Source of the DNA: Myxococcaceae bacterium
Lineage (GTDB): Bacteria; Myxococcota; Myxococcia; Myxococcales; Myxococcaceae
Direction of reading: 5' to 3'
DNA: 32,248 nt
NCBI GenBank assembly: GCA_004173515.1
Contig: SECN01000033.1
Location: 1-32,248 of the forward strand
Both the position numbers and the translations under genes were made by a program. Shown one piece after another: positions 17,035-25,146 of this stretch. The stretch's first letter is position 1; every line of letters starts with the position of its first letter. Under the pieces are notes generated by a model. It did not search any database. It saw nothing but the letters and a program-made list of their open reading frames with translations, and was not told the origin of the DNA.

Positions 17035-17520
17035 ATGAAGCGTATTGTCTCGATGGTCGTTGGGTGCGTGCTGTTCCTGGCATGTGGTGTGCCCCCGGAG
17101 GAGGCGGCGGTGGAGCCCCTGGGAAGTCTGTCGTCCGCGCTGTGCAATACGTCGACCCAGTGCGGAAGTGGGCAGTTGCTCCAGTGCTCCGGCAACGTCT
17201 GTAGTTCCGTTTCGGGTGACTCGATCACCTGTGATGGCGTCACCGTCTCGTGCTTGTGTACGATCGATGGTGTGTCGTACCCGGACGGTGCGGAAAATCC
17301 ATCCAACTCCTGTCAGTGGTGCGACACCGCCGTCAGCAATACGTCCTGGACCAACATTCCGGACTTCGAGGTCTCCAGGTCGGTGTGCAAGGGGAACGGC
17401 ACCTGTGGACTCAACGAATGCAGGGGGTATCCCTGTGATCCGAACGGAGACGGAGCAGAATGCGTGGCAAGCTGCGCGAACGGTCAACTGACCTGCGGCT
17501 TCGGTACCGGCGACATGTGA
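17035..17520 (+). CDS. Small Cys-rich lipoprotein
   Basis: A 161-residue protein beginning MKRIVSMVVGCVLFLAC (Cys17 as lipid site). The mature part has about 18 cysteines in short patterns (CNTSTQCGSGQLLQCSGNVC; CLCTIDGVSYPDGAENPSNSCQWCD; CKGNGTCGLNECRGYPC), pointing to a disulfide-stabilised surface protein of the kind abundant in myxobacteria. No enzyme motif is recognised. The ATG follows GAGGAG at good spacing, which sets the start. It stands alone between the toxin/immunity pair and the SDR gene. Confidence 0.82.
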   Translation: MKRIVSMVVGCVLFLACGVPPEEAAVEPLGSLSSALCNTSTQCGSGQLLQCSGNVCSSVSGDSITCDGVTVSCLCTIDGVSYPDGAENPSNSCQWCDTAVSNTSWTNIPDFEVSRSVCKGNGTCGLNECRGYPCDPNGDGAECVASCANGQLTCGFGTGDM

Positions 17521-17707
17521 AGCCGTCCCAGCGCTGCCAGGGGCCCGTGTGCTGTCCAACAACCCGGGCCTCCGGAGCCGCTGGCGGTGAACAATCGCTG
17601 TTCATGACCTGTTCGGCAGAAGTCCCTTGGCCGGAATGTGTCTCCTCTTGCTGGCGGATCCGCGTAGGTCGTGGCCCGCGCGGTTGCGCCTGGACAGGAG
17701 ACAGACA

Positions 17708-18718
17708 ATGGCTTCGGACGATGACAACGCCCCCTCTCGCCGTCAGATCGTGGGAGGGCTGGCGGGAATCGCCGCCGTGTTCGGCACGTCGGCGGTAGCG
17801 GCCCCGGACGCAGGGACTGCCGCTGTGGCCGCGCCGGTGCCCCTCCAGAACCCGGTCACCCTGCACCCGAAGCCCCCGTTTGCGTCCCAGACGCAGCCCT
17901 GGCCGGGCCTCGCCAGCAAGATGCAGCCCCGGCCGGACCATGGGGAGAAGAGCTACAAGGGCTCCGGTCGTCTGGCGGGCCGCAAGGCGCTGATCACCGG
18001 CGGAGACTCCGGCATCGGTCGCGCCGCCGCCATCGCCTATGCCCGCGAAGGCGCCGACGTCGCCATCAACTACCTCCCCGCCGAGGAGCCCGACGCGCAG
18101 GAGGTGGTGGAGCTCATCAAGGCCGCCGGCCGCAAGGCCGTGGCCCTGCCCGGGGACATCCGCACCGAGGCCGTCTGCCGCAAGCTCGTCAGCGACGCCG
18201 TGAGCAAGCTCGGGGGCCTGGACATCCTCGTCAACAACGCCGGCCGGCAGCAGAGCCAGGACTCCATCCTCGACATCACGACCGAGCAGTTCGACGCGAC
18301 CGTGAAGACGAACCTCTACGCGATGTTCTGGATCACCAAGGCCGCCGTGCCCCACCTCAAGCCCGGGTCCGCCATCATCAATACCGCGTCGGTGAACGCA
18401 TACGACCCGTCCGAGAACCTGCTCGACTACGCGATGACCAAGGGCGGGATCATGATCTTCACCAAGGGGCTGGCCAAGCAGTTGGCCAAGCAAGGCATCC
18501 GGGTGAACGGCGTCGCGCCGGGCCCCTTCTGGACGCCCCTTCAGGTGAGCGGCGGACAGACGCAGGAGAAGCTCGTGAAGTTCGGCCAGGACACGCCCAT
18601 GGGCCGCCCCGGCCAACCCGCGGAGATCGCCTCCGTCTACGTCGAGCTGGCGAGCGCCGAGGCCAGCTACACGACCGGGCAGATCTACGGTGCCTCGGGT
18701 GGTCGCGGGAACCCCTGA
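17708..18718 (+). CDS. Tat-exported short-chain dehydrogenase/reductase
   Basis: A 336-residue SDR. The start is the ATG after CAGGAG. Residues 10-33 form a twin-arginine signal (SRRQIVGGLAG, then a hydrophobic Ala-rich stretch), so the enzyme probably leaves the cytoplasm already folded with its cofactor. A Pro-rich linker leads to the SDR core: TGGDSGIG (97-104), NNAG (176-179), catalytic Ser228 and Y241-x3-K245 (YAMTKGG). The order and sequence match the YghA/general-stress-39 group of classical SDRs, which prefer small aldehydes or glucose-type substrates. Export of an NAD(P)-dependent SDR is unusual because the periplasm lacks free nicotinamide cofactor; the enzyme would have to carry it along. 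Confidence 0.9.
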   Translation: MASDDDNAPSRRQIVGGLAGIAAVFGTSAVAAPDAGTAAVAAPVPLQNPVTLHPKPPFASQTQPWPGLASKMQPRPDHGEKSYKGSGRLAGRKALITGGDSGIGRAAAIAYAREGADVAINYLPAEEPDAQEVVELIKAAGRKAVALPGDIRTEAVCRKLVSDAVSKLGGLDILVNNAGRQQSQDSILDITTEQFDATVKTNLYAMFWITKAAVPHLKPGSAIINTASVNAYDPSENLLDYAMTKGGIMIFTKGLAKQLAKQGIRVNGVAPGPFWTPLQVSGGQTQEKLVKFGQDTPMGRPGQPAEIASVYVELASAEASYTTGQIYGASGGRGNP

Positions 18719-18820
18719 CGACACGCCCCGCTTTTCGCCGGGGATGGGCGAATCAGGGCACATCGGGTCCACGGCACGTTAGGCTGGGGACCGCCGCTGT
18801 CCGGCGCCAGGAGACGCACC

Positions 18821-18925
18821 ATGCCCAAGGGTCAAGAGAAGGCGAAGAAGGACAACAAGCCGAAGCTGTCCACGAAGGAGAAGCAGGAGAAGAAGAAGAA
18901 GGCCAAGGAAGAGAAGAAGAAGTAG
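18821..18925 (+). CDS. 34-residue Lys-rich small protein
   Basis: The frame begins MPKGQEKAKKDNKPK and ends KAKEEKKK before TAG; about half of the residues are Lys and most of the rest Glu, Gln or Ala. AGGAG lies eight bases before the ATG, supporting real translation. Short Lys-rich proteins of this type occur in many proteobacteria without known function; binding of nucleic acid or ribosomes is a guess based on charge. It lies about 100 bases after the SDR gene and could share its transcript. Confidence 0.65.
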   Translation: MPKGQEKAKKDNKPKLSTKEKQEKKKKAKEEKKK

Positions 18926-18994
18926 CCCTGGCCCCGTGTCCCCGCGCGCCTCGCCGCACGACGGCAGCGCGTCAGGGGACGCAAGACAGGTCGC

Positions 18995-19381
18995 TCAGGG
19001 ATGGGCCTTCGCGGGCACCCGGCACGCGGCATGTCCCAGGATGACGTCCCCGTCGACGGTGCTCGTCGGCGTGGGCGTCCATCCGCCCGCGAGCCGGGCG
19101 TCCAGGAGTTCATCGGCCTTCGGTTGATGGTCCCACACGGAGACCGCGTTCACGCCGCCCAGTCACGTGGTGTCGAAGACGAGGTAGCGCTCGCCTTCCC
19201 AGGGCACCACCACGTCGTGGGTGAACTCGTCCTGGACCACCACCGCGGACACGTCACGCGGCGGCGCCCGGGCGAAGCCCCAGCGCACCACGTCCTGGAG
19301 CAGCGTCAGCGGCGCGAGCTCCCGCTCCAATTGCGCGCGCTGTGCGGGCAGCAGCCCGGTGCGGTCGGTCAGGGGCACCAT
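18995..19381 (-). pseudogene. Small conserved-type gene interrupted by an in-frame TGA
   Basis: A 72-codon frame from the ATG (MVPLTDRTGLLPAQRAQL... ending GERYLVFDTT) stops at TGA (19163-19165). The same frame then continues for 55 sense codons (LGGVNAVSVWDHQPKADELL ... GHAACRVPAKAHP) to a second TGA. The downstream part has ordinary protein-like composition and G/C-rich third positions, so the whole 127 residues look like one gene with a nonsense mutation, or a sequencing error. Two separate small genes are possible: a GTG at 19153 could start the second. Function not recognised. It is on the same strand as, and just after, the HlyIII-family gene. Confidence 0.6.
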
Positions 19382-19407
19382 GCCCGACAGCCTACCCCGC
19401 CAGCGGC

Positions 19408-20043
19408 TCAACGGCCCAGCACGTCCAGCAGGATGACGTAGTGGATGCCCGCCGCGGCGATGACCATGACGTGGAACAGCTCGTGGTAGCCGAAGAACGC
19501 GGGCTTCGGATCCGGCCACCGGCGCGCGTACACCACCGCGCCCACCGCATACAGCACGCCTTCGAAGACGAGCCACCCGACCCGGGTGGGGCCAATCACC
19601 CCCGACAGCCGCAGCATCACCGGCGTCGAGACCAATCCCAGCGCGGTATAGAGCGCGGACCTCAGCCCCCGCGACGTGGAGATGCCCAGCAGCGTGAGCG
19701 CCGCGCCCGTGAGCGCCGCGACCCACATCACCCAGAGCGACTGCCGGCTCCAGCCTCCCGCCAGATCCAGCGTGGCCAGCGGCGTGAAGCTCCCCGCGAT
19801 GAGGATGTAGATGGCCGCGTGGTCCAGCTTCCCCAGGCGCTGGTACGTCTGGGGCGCCCAGGTGGGCCAGTGGTAGGTCCCGCTCACGCCGAACATCAGG
19901 ACCATGCTGAAGCCGAACGTCAGGTTGGCCGCGTACTGCACGCCCTGCACGGGGGCCTGGGCCATCTGGAGGCACGCCCCCAGCGCCGCGAGGAACGCGA
20001 GCATGTGCGACACGCCTCGCAGCCGGGGCTTCAACTCGTCCAT
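19408..20043 (-). CDS. Hemolysin III/PAQR-family membrane protein
   Basis: A 211-residue integral membrane protein with about seven hydrophobic helices. The conserved metal-binding-type residues of the family are present: H58 in SGTYHW, D74-H75 in KLDHAAIYILIAGSFTP, and H187, H191 and H201 in GYHELFHVM...GIHY. In eukaryotes relatives are adiponectin receptors with ceramidase activity; in bacteria the role is uncertain despite the hemolysin name, and membrane-fluidity control has been proposed. Start ATG gives MDELKPRLRG, the usual short N-terminus. The interrupted small gene follows closely on the same strand. Confidence 0.93.
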   Translation of the reverse strand: MDELKPRLRGVSHMLAFLAALGACLQMAQAPVQGVQYAANLTFGFSMVLMFGVSGTYHWPTWAPQTYQRLGKLDHAAIYILIAGSFTPLATLDLAGGWSRQSLWVMWVAALTGAALTLLGISTSRGLRSALYTALGLVSTPVMLRLSGVIGPTRVGWLVFEGVLYAVGAVVYARRWPDPKPAFFGYHELFHVMVIAAAGIHYVILLDVLGR

Positions 20044-20169
20044 GGCCTGCTCCTACCCCGGACAGGTCATGGTTGCGTCAGCGAGTGAGGCACGGCGCGC
20101 ATCAGACGTGCGCCGGTGCGCCCGGGTCCGTCCGATATCCGGCAACCCCGCCCCGTGTCCGCCGTGGCG

Positions 20170-22341
20170 TCAGGCGGCCTCGGGCTGTTGTTCGTCCAGC
20201 GAGCCGGACTTGAGCGCCTGGCTGGCGATCCCCGACATGCTCTCCGCCAGCGTCTGGACGGAGCGGGTGACGGTCTGCGTCTCCTCGACGACCTTGAGCG
20301 TGCGCCGCATCTGGCTGGACAGCTCCTGGATGGCCTGGGCGATCTGATAGGTGCCCGTGTCCTGCTGGGCCACGGCCTCGGTGATCTGCCGCACGCTGCC
20401 GCTGGTGTCGCCGATGATGCCCGTGAGCTTCTGGAGCTGCGAGCCGGAGGTGCGCACCGCGTTCAGGCTGACCTGGACGCGCTGCTCGCCCTGCTCGCTC
20501 ATCTTCGCCGTCTCCCGCATGGTCGCGCTCACGCCGTCGAGCACGTCGCGGATGCGCTGGGTGGCCCGGATGGACTGGTCCGCCAGACTGCGCATCTCTT
20601 TGGCCACCACGCCAAAGCCCTTGCCGCTGTCGCCGTTGCGCACCGCCTCGATGGCGGCGTTGATGGCCAGCATGTTGGATTGATCCGCCAGCGTCTTCAC
20701 GTCGTCCACGATGCCGGACACCTCGCGCGTGCGATCATCGAGCGCGAGGATGCGCGCCGCCATCTCCGACACCTCGGAGCGGATGGCCGCGAGGTCCGTC
20801 AGCGTGCGCTCGATGGCCGCGCCCCCTTCGCGCCCCACCTTCTCCGCGCTCTCCGCGGAGGCCGCGAGCAGGCGGGCCTTGTCGGCCGTGATGTGCGAGC
20901 CCTGTCGGATCTCCTGCACCGTCTGCTCCAGCTCCTGGAGCGCGGAGGCCTGACGGGTGATACCGGCGGTCTGCTCCTCGCTGGTGGTGCGAAGCTGCTG
21001 CACCACGGCGGCGAGCTCATCCGCGCCACGGCCCATGCTCTGGGCCAGGGTGCGCACCTCCTTGCGGCGCGCGTCGAGCAACCGGGCGTGCTCCGCCAGC
21101 GAGCGCACCACCAGCGACGAGCGGCGCGCCACGATGCCCACGAGCGACAGCGTGAGCGCGAGGAAGCCCCAGTGGACCAGGCTGTCGGTGGGCTCCATCA
21201 GGCCGAGCGTGGGCAGCGTGCTGAGCAGCAGGGGGAAGGTGAGCCCGCAGAGCCCGGCGACGAAGATGCGCGCATCCACGTCACCCCGCCACGCCTGGAC
21301 GGCCGCGACGCCGACGCAGAGCAGCAGGCCGGGGAGCGAATAGAGGATGAAGGCGGGCAGCAGCCTCCACGCGGCGCCCAGGTCGACGAGCACGAGCGCG
21401 GACTGGAGGACGGCGGGCACGGTCACCACCGCCGTGAACCGGCGGAACCAGCGCAGCCTGTCCGGGCCCGCGGTATCGGAGATGAACCACGCGAGTCCCG
21501 GCAGGACGGCGTACGAGCCCAGCAGCGTGAGGACGCTGCCGCTGGCCTCCGTGTTCCAGAGCGCGGTGGACAGGGTGCTCGAGCCGAGCAGGAGCATGCC
21601 CGAGCCCGTCGCGAAGACCGTGAGCGCGACGAGCAGCCGCCGCTGGCGCCGGAGGATCGCGGCCCCCAGCGACGTCATGCCGATGGCGACCAGCAGCGTT
21701 CCCATGACGAAGGGCGCCAGGCCCCTGCGCGTCTCCGCCGCGAGCAGCCCATGGAGTCCGCCCACGCGCGCGTCGCGCGTGACGCCGATGGCGGGCCCCG
21801 TGCCCTGGATGCGCAGCAGGACATGCCGGCCCAGGCTGGAGGGTGGCAGCGGCACCACGTGCCAGGCCATGTTCGCCATCGTCTCATGGCCCCCAGGGGC
21901 CAGCTTCCCGCTCGCGTGGATGCGTTGCCCATCCGCGTACGCCTCGAAGGCGTTGGCGACATTGCCGAGGAAGAGCGCGGGTTCGAGCCAGGGGCCCGGG
22001 GGCACCGGAATGCGCAACCAGAGCATCGTGCGGTCGCGCCGGCCCGGCGGCTCCTTGAGCGCGGTCATGGGCTGCCAACCCCCGGCCGCATCCGGCTGGG
22101 TCGCCCAGGTGGGCACGCCGTCGGGCCCCAGCGGCGAGTCGCCCCAGCGGAAGCGCCAGCCCTCCAGCGCGGGCACCGCCGCCACCTGGGCCGGCTCCGC
22201 GTGCGCGGCCGGCGCTCCCGCGAGGACGAGGAGCAGCGCGGTGCCCAGGGCCGCGAGCCGCGAGACATCCACCGCCCGGATGTTCTTGAAGCGAGTGAAC
22301 CCGCGGAGGCGGTCGAGCGTGAAAAACCAGGAGTGACCCAT
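20170..22341 (-). CDS. Methyl-accepting chemotaxis protein with 7TM-DISM-type sensor
   Basis: A 723-residue chemoreceptor. A signal-like segment lies around residues 29-49 (LAALGTALLLVLAGAPAAHA). An extracellular jelly-roll-like domain follows (about 55-205: WRFRWGDSPL, TMLWLRIPVP, LFLGNVANAFEAYADG), resembling DISM extracellular carbohydrate-binding modules. About seven transmembrane helices span 210-415. The long coiled-coil signalling region carries the signature tip DVKTLADQSNMLAINAAIEA followed by GKGFGVVAKEMRSLADQS. It lacks a clear HAMP domain, as expected for DISM receptors. No che genes are nearby, so it is an orphan receptor. The ATG lies in a hairpin (22335-22387); a GTG at 22272 just before the signal-like segment is an alternative start. 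Confidence 0.9.
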   Translation of the reverse strand: MGHSWFFTLDRLRGFTRFKNIRAVDVSRLAALGTALLLVLAGAPAAHAEPAQVAAVPALEGWRFRWGDSPLGPDGVPTWATQPDAAGGWQPMTALKEPPGRRDRTMLWLRIPVPPGPWLEPALFLGNVANAFEAYADGQRIHASGKLAPGGHETMANMAWHVVPLPPSSLGRHVLLRIQGTGPAIGVTRDARVGGLHGLLAAETRRGLAPFVMGTLLVAIGMTSLGAAILRRQRRLLVALTVFATGSGMLLLGSSTLSTALWNTEASGSVLTLLGSYAVLPGLAWFISDTAGPDRLRWFRRFTAVVTVPAVLQSALVLVDLGAAWRLLPAFILYSLPGLLLCVGVAAVQAWRGDVDARIFVAGLCGLTFPLLLSTLPTLGLMEPTDSLVHWGFLALTLSLVGIVARRSSLVVRSLAEHARLLDARRKEVRTLAQSMGRGADELAAVVQQLRTTSEEQTAGITRQASALQELEQTVQEIRQGSHITADKARLLAASAESAEKVGREGGAAIERTLTDLAAIRSEVSEMAARILALDDRTREVSGIVDDVKTLADQSNMLAINAAIEAVRNGDSGKGFGVVAKEMRSLADQSIRATQRIRDVLDGVSATMRETAKMSEQGEQRVQVSLNAVRTSGSQLQKLTGIIGDTSGSVRQITEAVAQQDTGTYQIAQAIQELSSQMRRTLKVVEETQTVTRSVQTLAESMSGIASQALKSGSLDEQQPEAA

Positions 22342-22387
22342 TTGAAACAGATGCTCCAGCGTCTGTGGGTCGTCTGTAAAATGGGTC
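22335..22387 (-). promoter_or_regulatory. Nested inverted repeat covering the chemoreceptor start codon
   Basis: GACCCATTT (22335-22343) and AAATGGGTC (22379-22387) are perfect reverse complements, and ACAGA/TCTGT pairs inside them. On the minus-strand transcript the annotated AUG would be inside the outer stem. It may be a protein-binding operator or an RNA element limiting translation; if the GTG at 22272 is the real start, it would be part of the leader. Confidence 0.45.
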
Positions 22388-22801
22388 CCGGATGCCTCGC
22401 CCGCCTTGCCTGCGGGCGCGATACACGCTCCCCGAGCGGAATCCCTCCAATGCAGACAGGCGAGCAGGTCCGCGAAACATGAAATCAGAAGCCGGGATTT
22501 TCATGAGAGGCCAATGCGGGAAGGTGTCTCACCAGGTTGTCTCAAGCCGGTGGAGGACCTCTGACACGGCTCGTCATCAGCGGTGATCCACGGCAAGAGG
22601 AGGGGAACCTGCTGCGTCGGGCGCGGAGGCACGCGGGCAGGGGCCTTCCCCGCCGGGGGAGGCGGTGGGCCTGGCGCATGGATCCTTGTGGGAGGAAATC
22701 GGGGGCTGTTGCCTCGCAGGCAACACCCACGGCGCGTCCCGCGAAGTAGCCTCCACCTTCACCGGGCGTGTGCTTCCGCGCGGCTTCTTCCAGGAGACAC
22801 C
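22388..22801. other. Divergent intergenic region, no gene seen
   Basis: About 410 bases between the diverging chemoreceptor and hydrolase genes; it must hold both promoters. I see no supported gene. The clearest structure is a 7-bp perfect hairpin, TGTTGCC-tcgca-GGCAACA (22707-22725), about 77 bases before the hydrolase start, a possible operator or attenuator. Confidence 0.5.
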
Positions 22802-23668
22802 ATGGACGCCACCTTCGTCCGCAGGGGCACACCGCACCGGGGCTGCACGCTGAGCTGGTTCGTGGAGGGAGACGGTCCTCCGGTGGTGATGATCCAGGGC
22901 GTGGGCATTGGCGCCGAGGGGTGGCGGCCCCAGGTGGAGGCGCTGGCGTCGCGGTTCCACTGCCTCTGCCTGGACAACCGGGGTTTCGGCGGGAGCCAGC
23001 CGTCCGGCGAGCCGTTGACGGTGGAGCTGATGGCGCAGGACGTGCTCGCGTTGATGGACGCGCAGGGCTGGGTGAGCGCGCACGTGGTGGGCCACTCGCT
23101 GGGAGGGCTGGTGGCGCTGGAGGTCGCGCGCAGGGCCCGGGAGCGGGTGCGCAGTCTCGCGCTGTTGTGCACGTTCGCGTCGGGCGCGGTGCCCACCCGG
23201 ATGACGCCGCGAATGCTCGCGATGGGGCTGCGGACGCAACTGGGCACGCGGCGCATGCGGCGCCATGCCTTCCTCCGGATGGTGCTGGCTCCGGGGGAGC
23301 TGGAGCAGGTGGACAAGGACGCGCTGGCGGAGCAGCTCGCGCGGTTCTTCGGGCATGACCTGGCGGATCAACCGCCCGTGGCGATGCGACAGTTCCAGGC
23401 CATGCGCCGCGCGGACGCCACCCCGTTCCTGGGCGGGTTCGCGGGACTGCCGACCCTGGTGGTGAGCGCGGAGCACGACCCCATCGCGCCGCCCTCCGCC
23501 GGGCGGGCGCTGGCCCTGGGAATCCCGGGCGCCCGCTACGTGGAGGTGCCCAATGCCTCGCATGGCGTCACGTTGCGTCTTCCGGAGCGGATCAACGCGC
23601 TCCTGCGGGAGCATCTGGAGGGCGCGGAGGCCTTGAGGCAGGCAGCAGGCATGGTAATGCCTACGTGA
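22802..23668 (+). CDS. Alpha/beta-fold hydrolase
   Basis: A 288-residue hydrolase. The nucleophile elbow is VVGHSLGG (Ser99), the oxyanion region VVMIQGVGIGAEGW, the acid probably Asp in VVSAEHDPIAPP (about 226), and the base His in VPNASHGVTL (about 254). A lid-like helical section lies between residues 130 and 200. This is the pattern of small esterases, haloperoxidase-like and 3-oxoadipate-lactonase-like enzymes; the substrate cannot be told from sequence. The chosen ATG follows CCAGGAGACACC with good ribosome-binding spacing, whereas the longer frame upstream has no such site. Low-GC sequence begins shortly after its stop codon. Confidence 0.9.
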   Translation: MDATFVRRGTPHRGCTLSWFVEGDGPPVVMIQGVGIGAEGWRPQVEALASRFHCLCLDNRGFGGSQPSGEPLTVELMAQDVLALMDAQGWVSAHVVGHSLGGLVALEVARRARERVRSLALLCTFASGAVPTRMTPRMLAMGLRTQLGTRRMRRHAFLRMVLAPGELEQVDKDALAEQLARFFGHDLADQPPVAMRQFQAMRRADATPFLGGFAGLPTLVVSAEHDPIAPPSAGRALALGIPGARYVEVPNASHGVTLRLPERINALLREHLEGAEALRQAAGMVMPT

Positions 23669-23840
23669 CGATGACGCGTCCCGACTGCCGACAGTCTACC
23701 GGTAGGTTTGCGCACGCAATTATTCCGGACAATACGAATACGGCTGTGCCTGTACGCTGTTGAGACTGGAGTTTGATTGTGTCGGAAAGGTCGAGCAGAT
23801 GTGCAGGGATGCTCGCTCCGTCTTGCGAGGAGGTGGCGGC

Positions 23841-23957
23841 ATGTCTATGGATTTGCCTGCTCTGGCGCAGGTTTTTGCTGATTCCGTTGGTGCGATTTAT
23901 TCGCGAAAATCTTTTGGACTCAGTGTTGGTGTAATGGCGTTGCCTGCGGCCTCGTAA
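23841..23957 (+). pseudogene. Possible N-terminal remnant of a DUF2019-like immunity gene
   Basis: The ATG has a strong GAGGAGG seven bases upstream. The first 20 residues (MSMDLPALAQVFADSVGAIY) resemble the start of the immunity protein at 16465 (L-x-A-L-A-x-x-F-A-x-x-V-G-A). After that the frame enters the 3' end of the opposite-strand gene and stops within 20 codons. A simple reading is that an immunity gene was cut by insertion of the low-GC segment. The resemblance is short, so this is tentative. Confidence 0.35.
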
Positions 23958-24526
23958 AGCTTTCGAAAAAGAGAACTCGGATTGTCTATTTTTGCGCATG
24001 CCTCGTGTGTCTCTTTTAGGCCTGCTTGAAGAACGTGAATCGGTACAAAAAGTTCGTTGGGAAATCCGAAGGGCGGAGCTTGCCCTTCCTTGAATTTCTC
24101 GACGTACGCATATCGAAACCGCTCTGGGCTGCCATTCTCCAGAGTCGAGAACGACTTGGCGAGAGCCTGAATCTGGGTGATTTGTGCTCTGGCGTCGATC
24201 TGTAGTCGGCCAAGCCGCTCTTCGAGGTTTTCCGCTAATTGAACCAAGTCGTGATTGAAATCAGGCGGCTTGATGCCAACGCGGATATCGCCAGAAATGG
24301 ATCTTGCCTCGTCGATATGGAAGCAGGCCAGAATGAGGTCTTTTATGATGATCTCAAGGCAGTGTCTTTGGACGTATAGAACTGGCAAGACGAGGCGCTG
24401 GACGTTCTCGGTCGTGGTTGCTGATTCGAGCATTGTTGTCGCGGCTCGAAGGTAGAAGTCAGAGAAAAGGGGTGCCCAGGTGTCGCCCCCGATTCTTACG
24501 CCTGAAGGGTCTGCGCTATTTGTCAT
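23897..24526 (-). CDS. Unknown helical protein in a low-GC segment
   Basis: A 209-residue frame from the ATG giving MTNSADPSGVRIGG; an earlier ATG at 24634 would add 36 residues without a ribosome-binding site. It is mostly alpha-helical: residues 30-70 (TMLESATTTENVQRLVLPVLYVQRHCLEIIIKDLILACF in outline) hold an R-H-x-L-E-x-x-x-K helix found in several small uncharacterised proteins, some HEPN-like, but the canonical HEPN R-x4-6-H is not present. A charged, helical middle (LVQLAENLEERLGRLQ) follows. GC content is roughly half, against about 70% around it, and codon use is unlike the neighbours, so it was probably acquired. It lies back to back with the truncated toxin. No function can be assigned. 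Confidence 0.65.
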   Translation of the reverse strand: MTNSADPSGVRIGGDTWAPLFSDFYLRAATTMLESATTTENVQRLVLPVLYVQRHCLEIIIKDLILACFHIDEARSISGDIRVGIKPPDFNHDLVQLAENLEERLGRLQIDARAQITQIQALAKSFSTLENGSPERFRYAYVEKFKEGQAPPFGFPNELFVPIHVLQAGLKETHEACAKIDNPSSLFRKLYEAAGNAITPTLSPKDFRE

Positions 24527-24652
24527 GGTGCTCGCGACTATGTCTCCCGTGGTTGATTGTATGCTGGTTTTGTGTCTGGGATGTGTTGATTGTAAACCAG
24601 TAGATGAGTCAGGGGCTGAAGAGCGATCGCCCATGTTGGGTAATCAGGGCGC

Positions 24653-25141
24653 TTTCCGCTGACGGCGTGCTGGTCGTGGCGCGTGTCGCGGTTCCGGTGG
24701 GTCGTTCGGCGGCGTTGGGCGTTGCTAGGGGGCGGGCCTGGAGCCGGCATCATCCTGCAACGGGTCGACGATGCGGTGGACGCGACCGTGGAGACTGGTG
24801 GTGAATCGCCGGCTCCATGGGCAGCGAGTGGGACGCCTGCGTACTCCTCATTCAAATCCTTCAAACGGGCCATGGGGTCGGCGGGGGAGGGCAAGGAGTG
24901 GCACCACCTCGTGGAGCAGACGGACGGCAATGTGGCGCGCTTCGGGCCGAGGACGCTCCACAACCGCGAGAACATCATCCCGCTCGACAAGTCCCTTCAC
25001 TCACGCATCAGCGGATACTATTCCTCGATCCAGCCGTTCACCCGAGGCAAGACCGGGCGGGACTGGTTGCGGCCACAATCCTTCGTGGAACAGAGAGAGT
25101 TCGGATTGAAGATGATGCGGGACCTTGGGGGCGCTCCTTGA
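24653..25141 (+). pseudogene. Orphan SitA-like toxin C-terminus, 5' truncated and frameshifted
   Basis: From 24653 the DNA aligns with the last 160 codons of the toxin at 14924: LSADGVLVVARVAVPVGRSAAL matches LSAEGVLAFERVAVPVGRTAAV in that gene. Around 24720-24735 the frame shifts, then continues GAGIILQRVDDAVD and the full tip SFKSFKRAMGSAGEGKEWHHLVEQTDGN (WHH retained), LHNRENIIPL and LHSRISGYYSS. The last 40 residues diverge from the other copy. The lipoprotein signal and middle region are missing, replaced by the low-GC segment. The tip itself is intact after the frameshift, but no start with a good ribosome-binding site is seen, so expression is doubtful. Confidence 0.8.
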
Positions 25142-25146
25142 AGACC

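Noticed and set aside
19163..19165. Selenocysteine at the in-frame TGA
   Set aside because: No Cys-type active site context and no clear stem-loop right after the TGA; a simple mutation explains it better.
20116..22482. 788-codon plus-strand open frame opposite the chemoreceptor
   Set aside because: The minus strand has unmistakable MCP motifs; the plus frame is low-complexity Ala/Arg/Gln/His sequence.
23897..24526. HEPN nuclease assignment for the low-GC gene
   Set aside because: Only a short R-H helix resembles some HEPN-like proteins; the canonical R-x4-6-H is missing.
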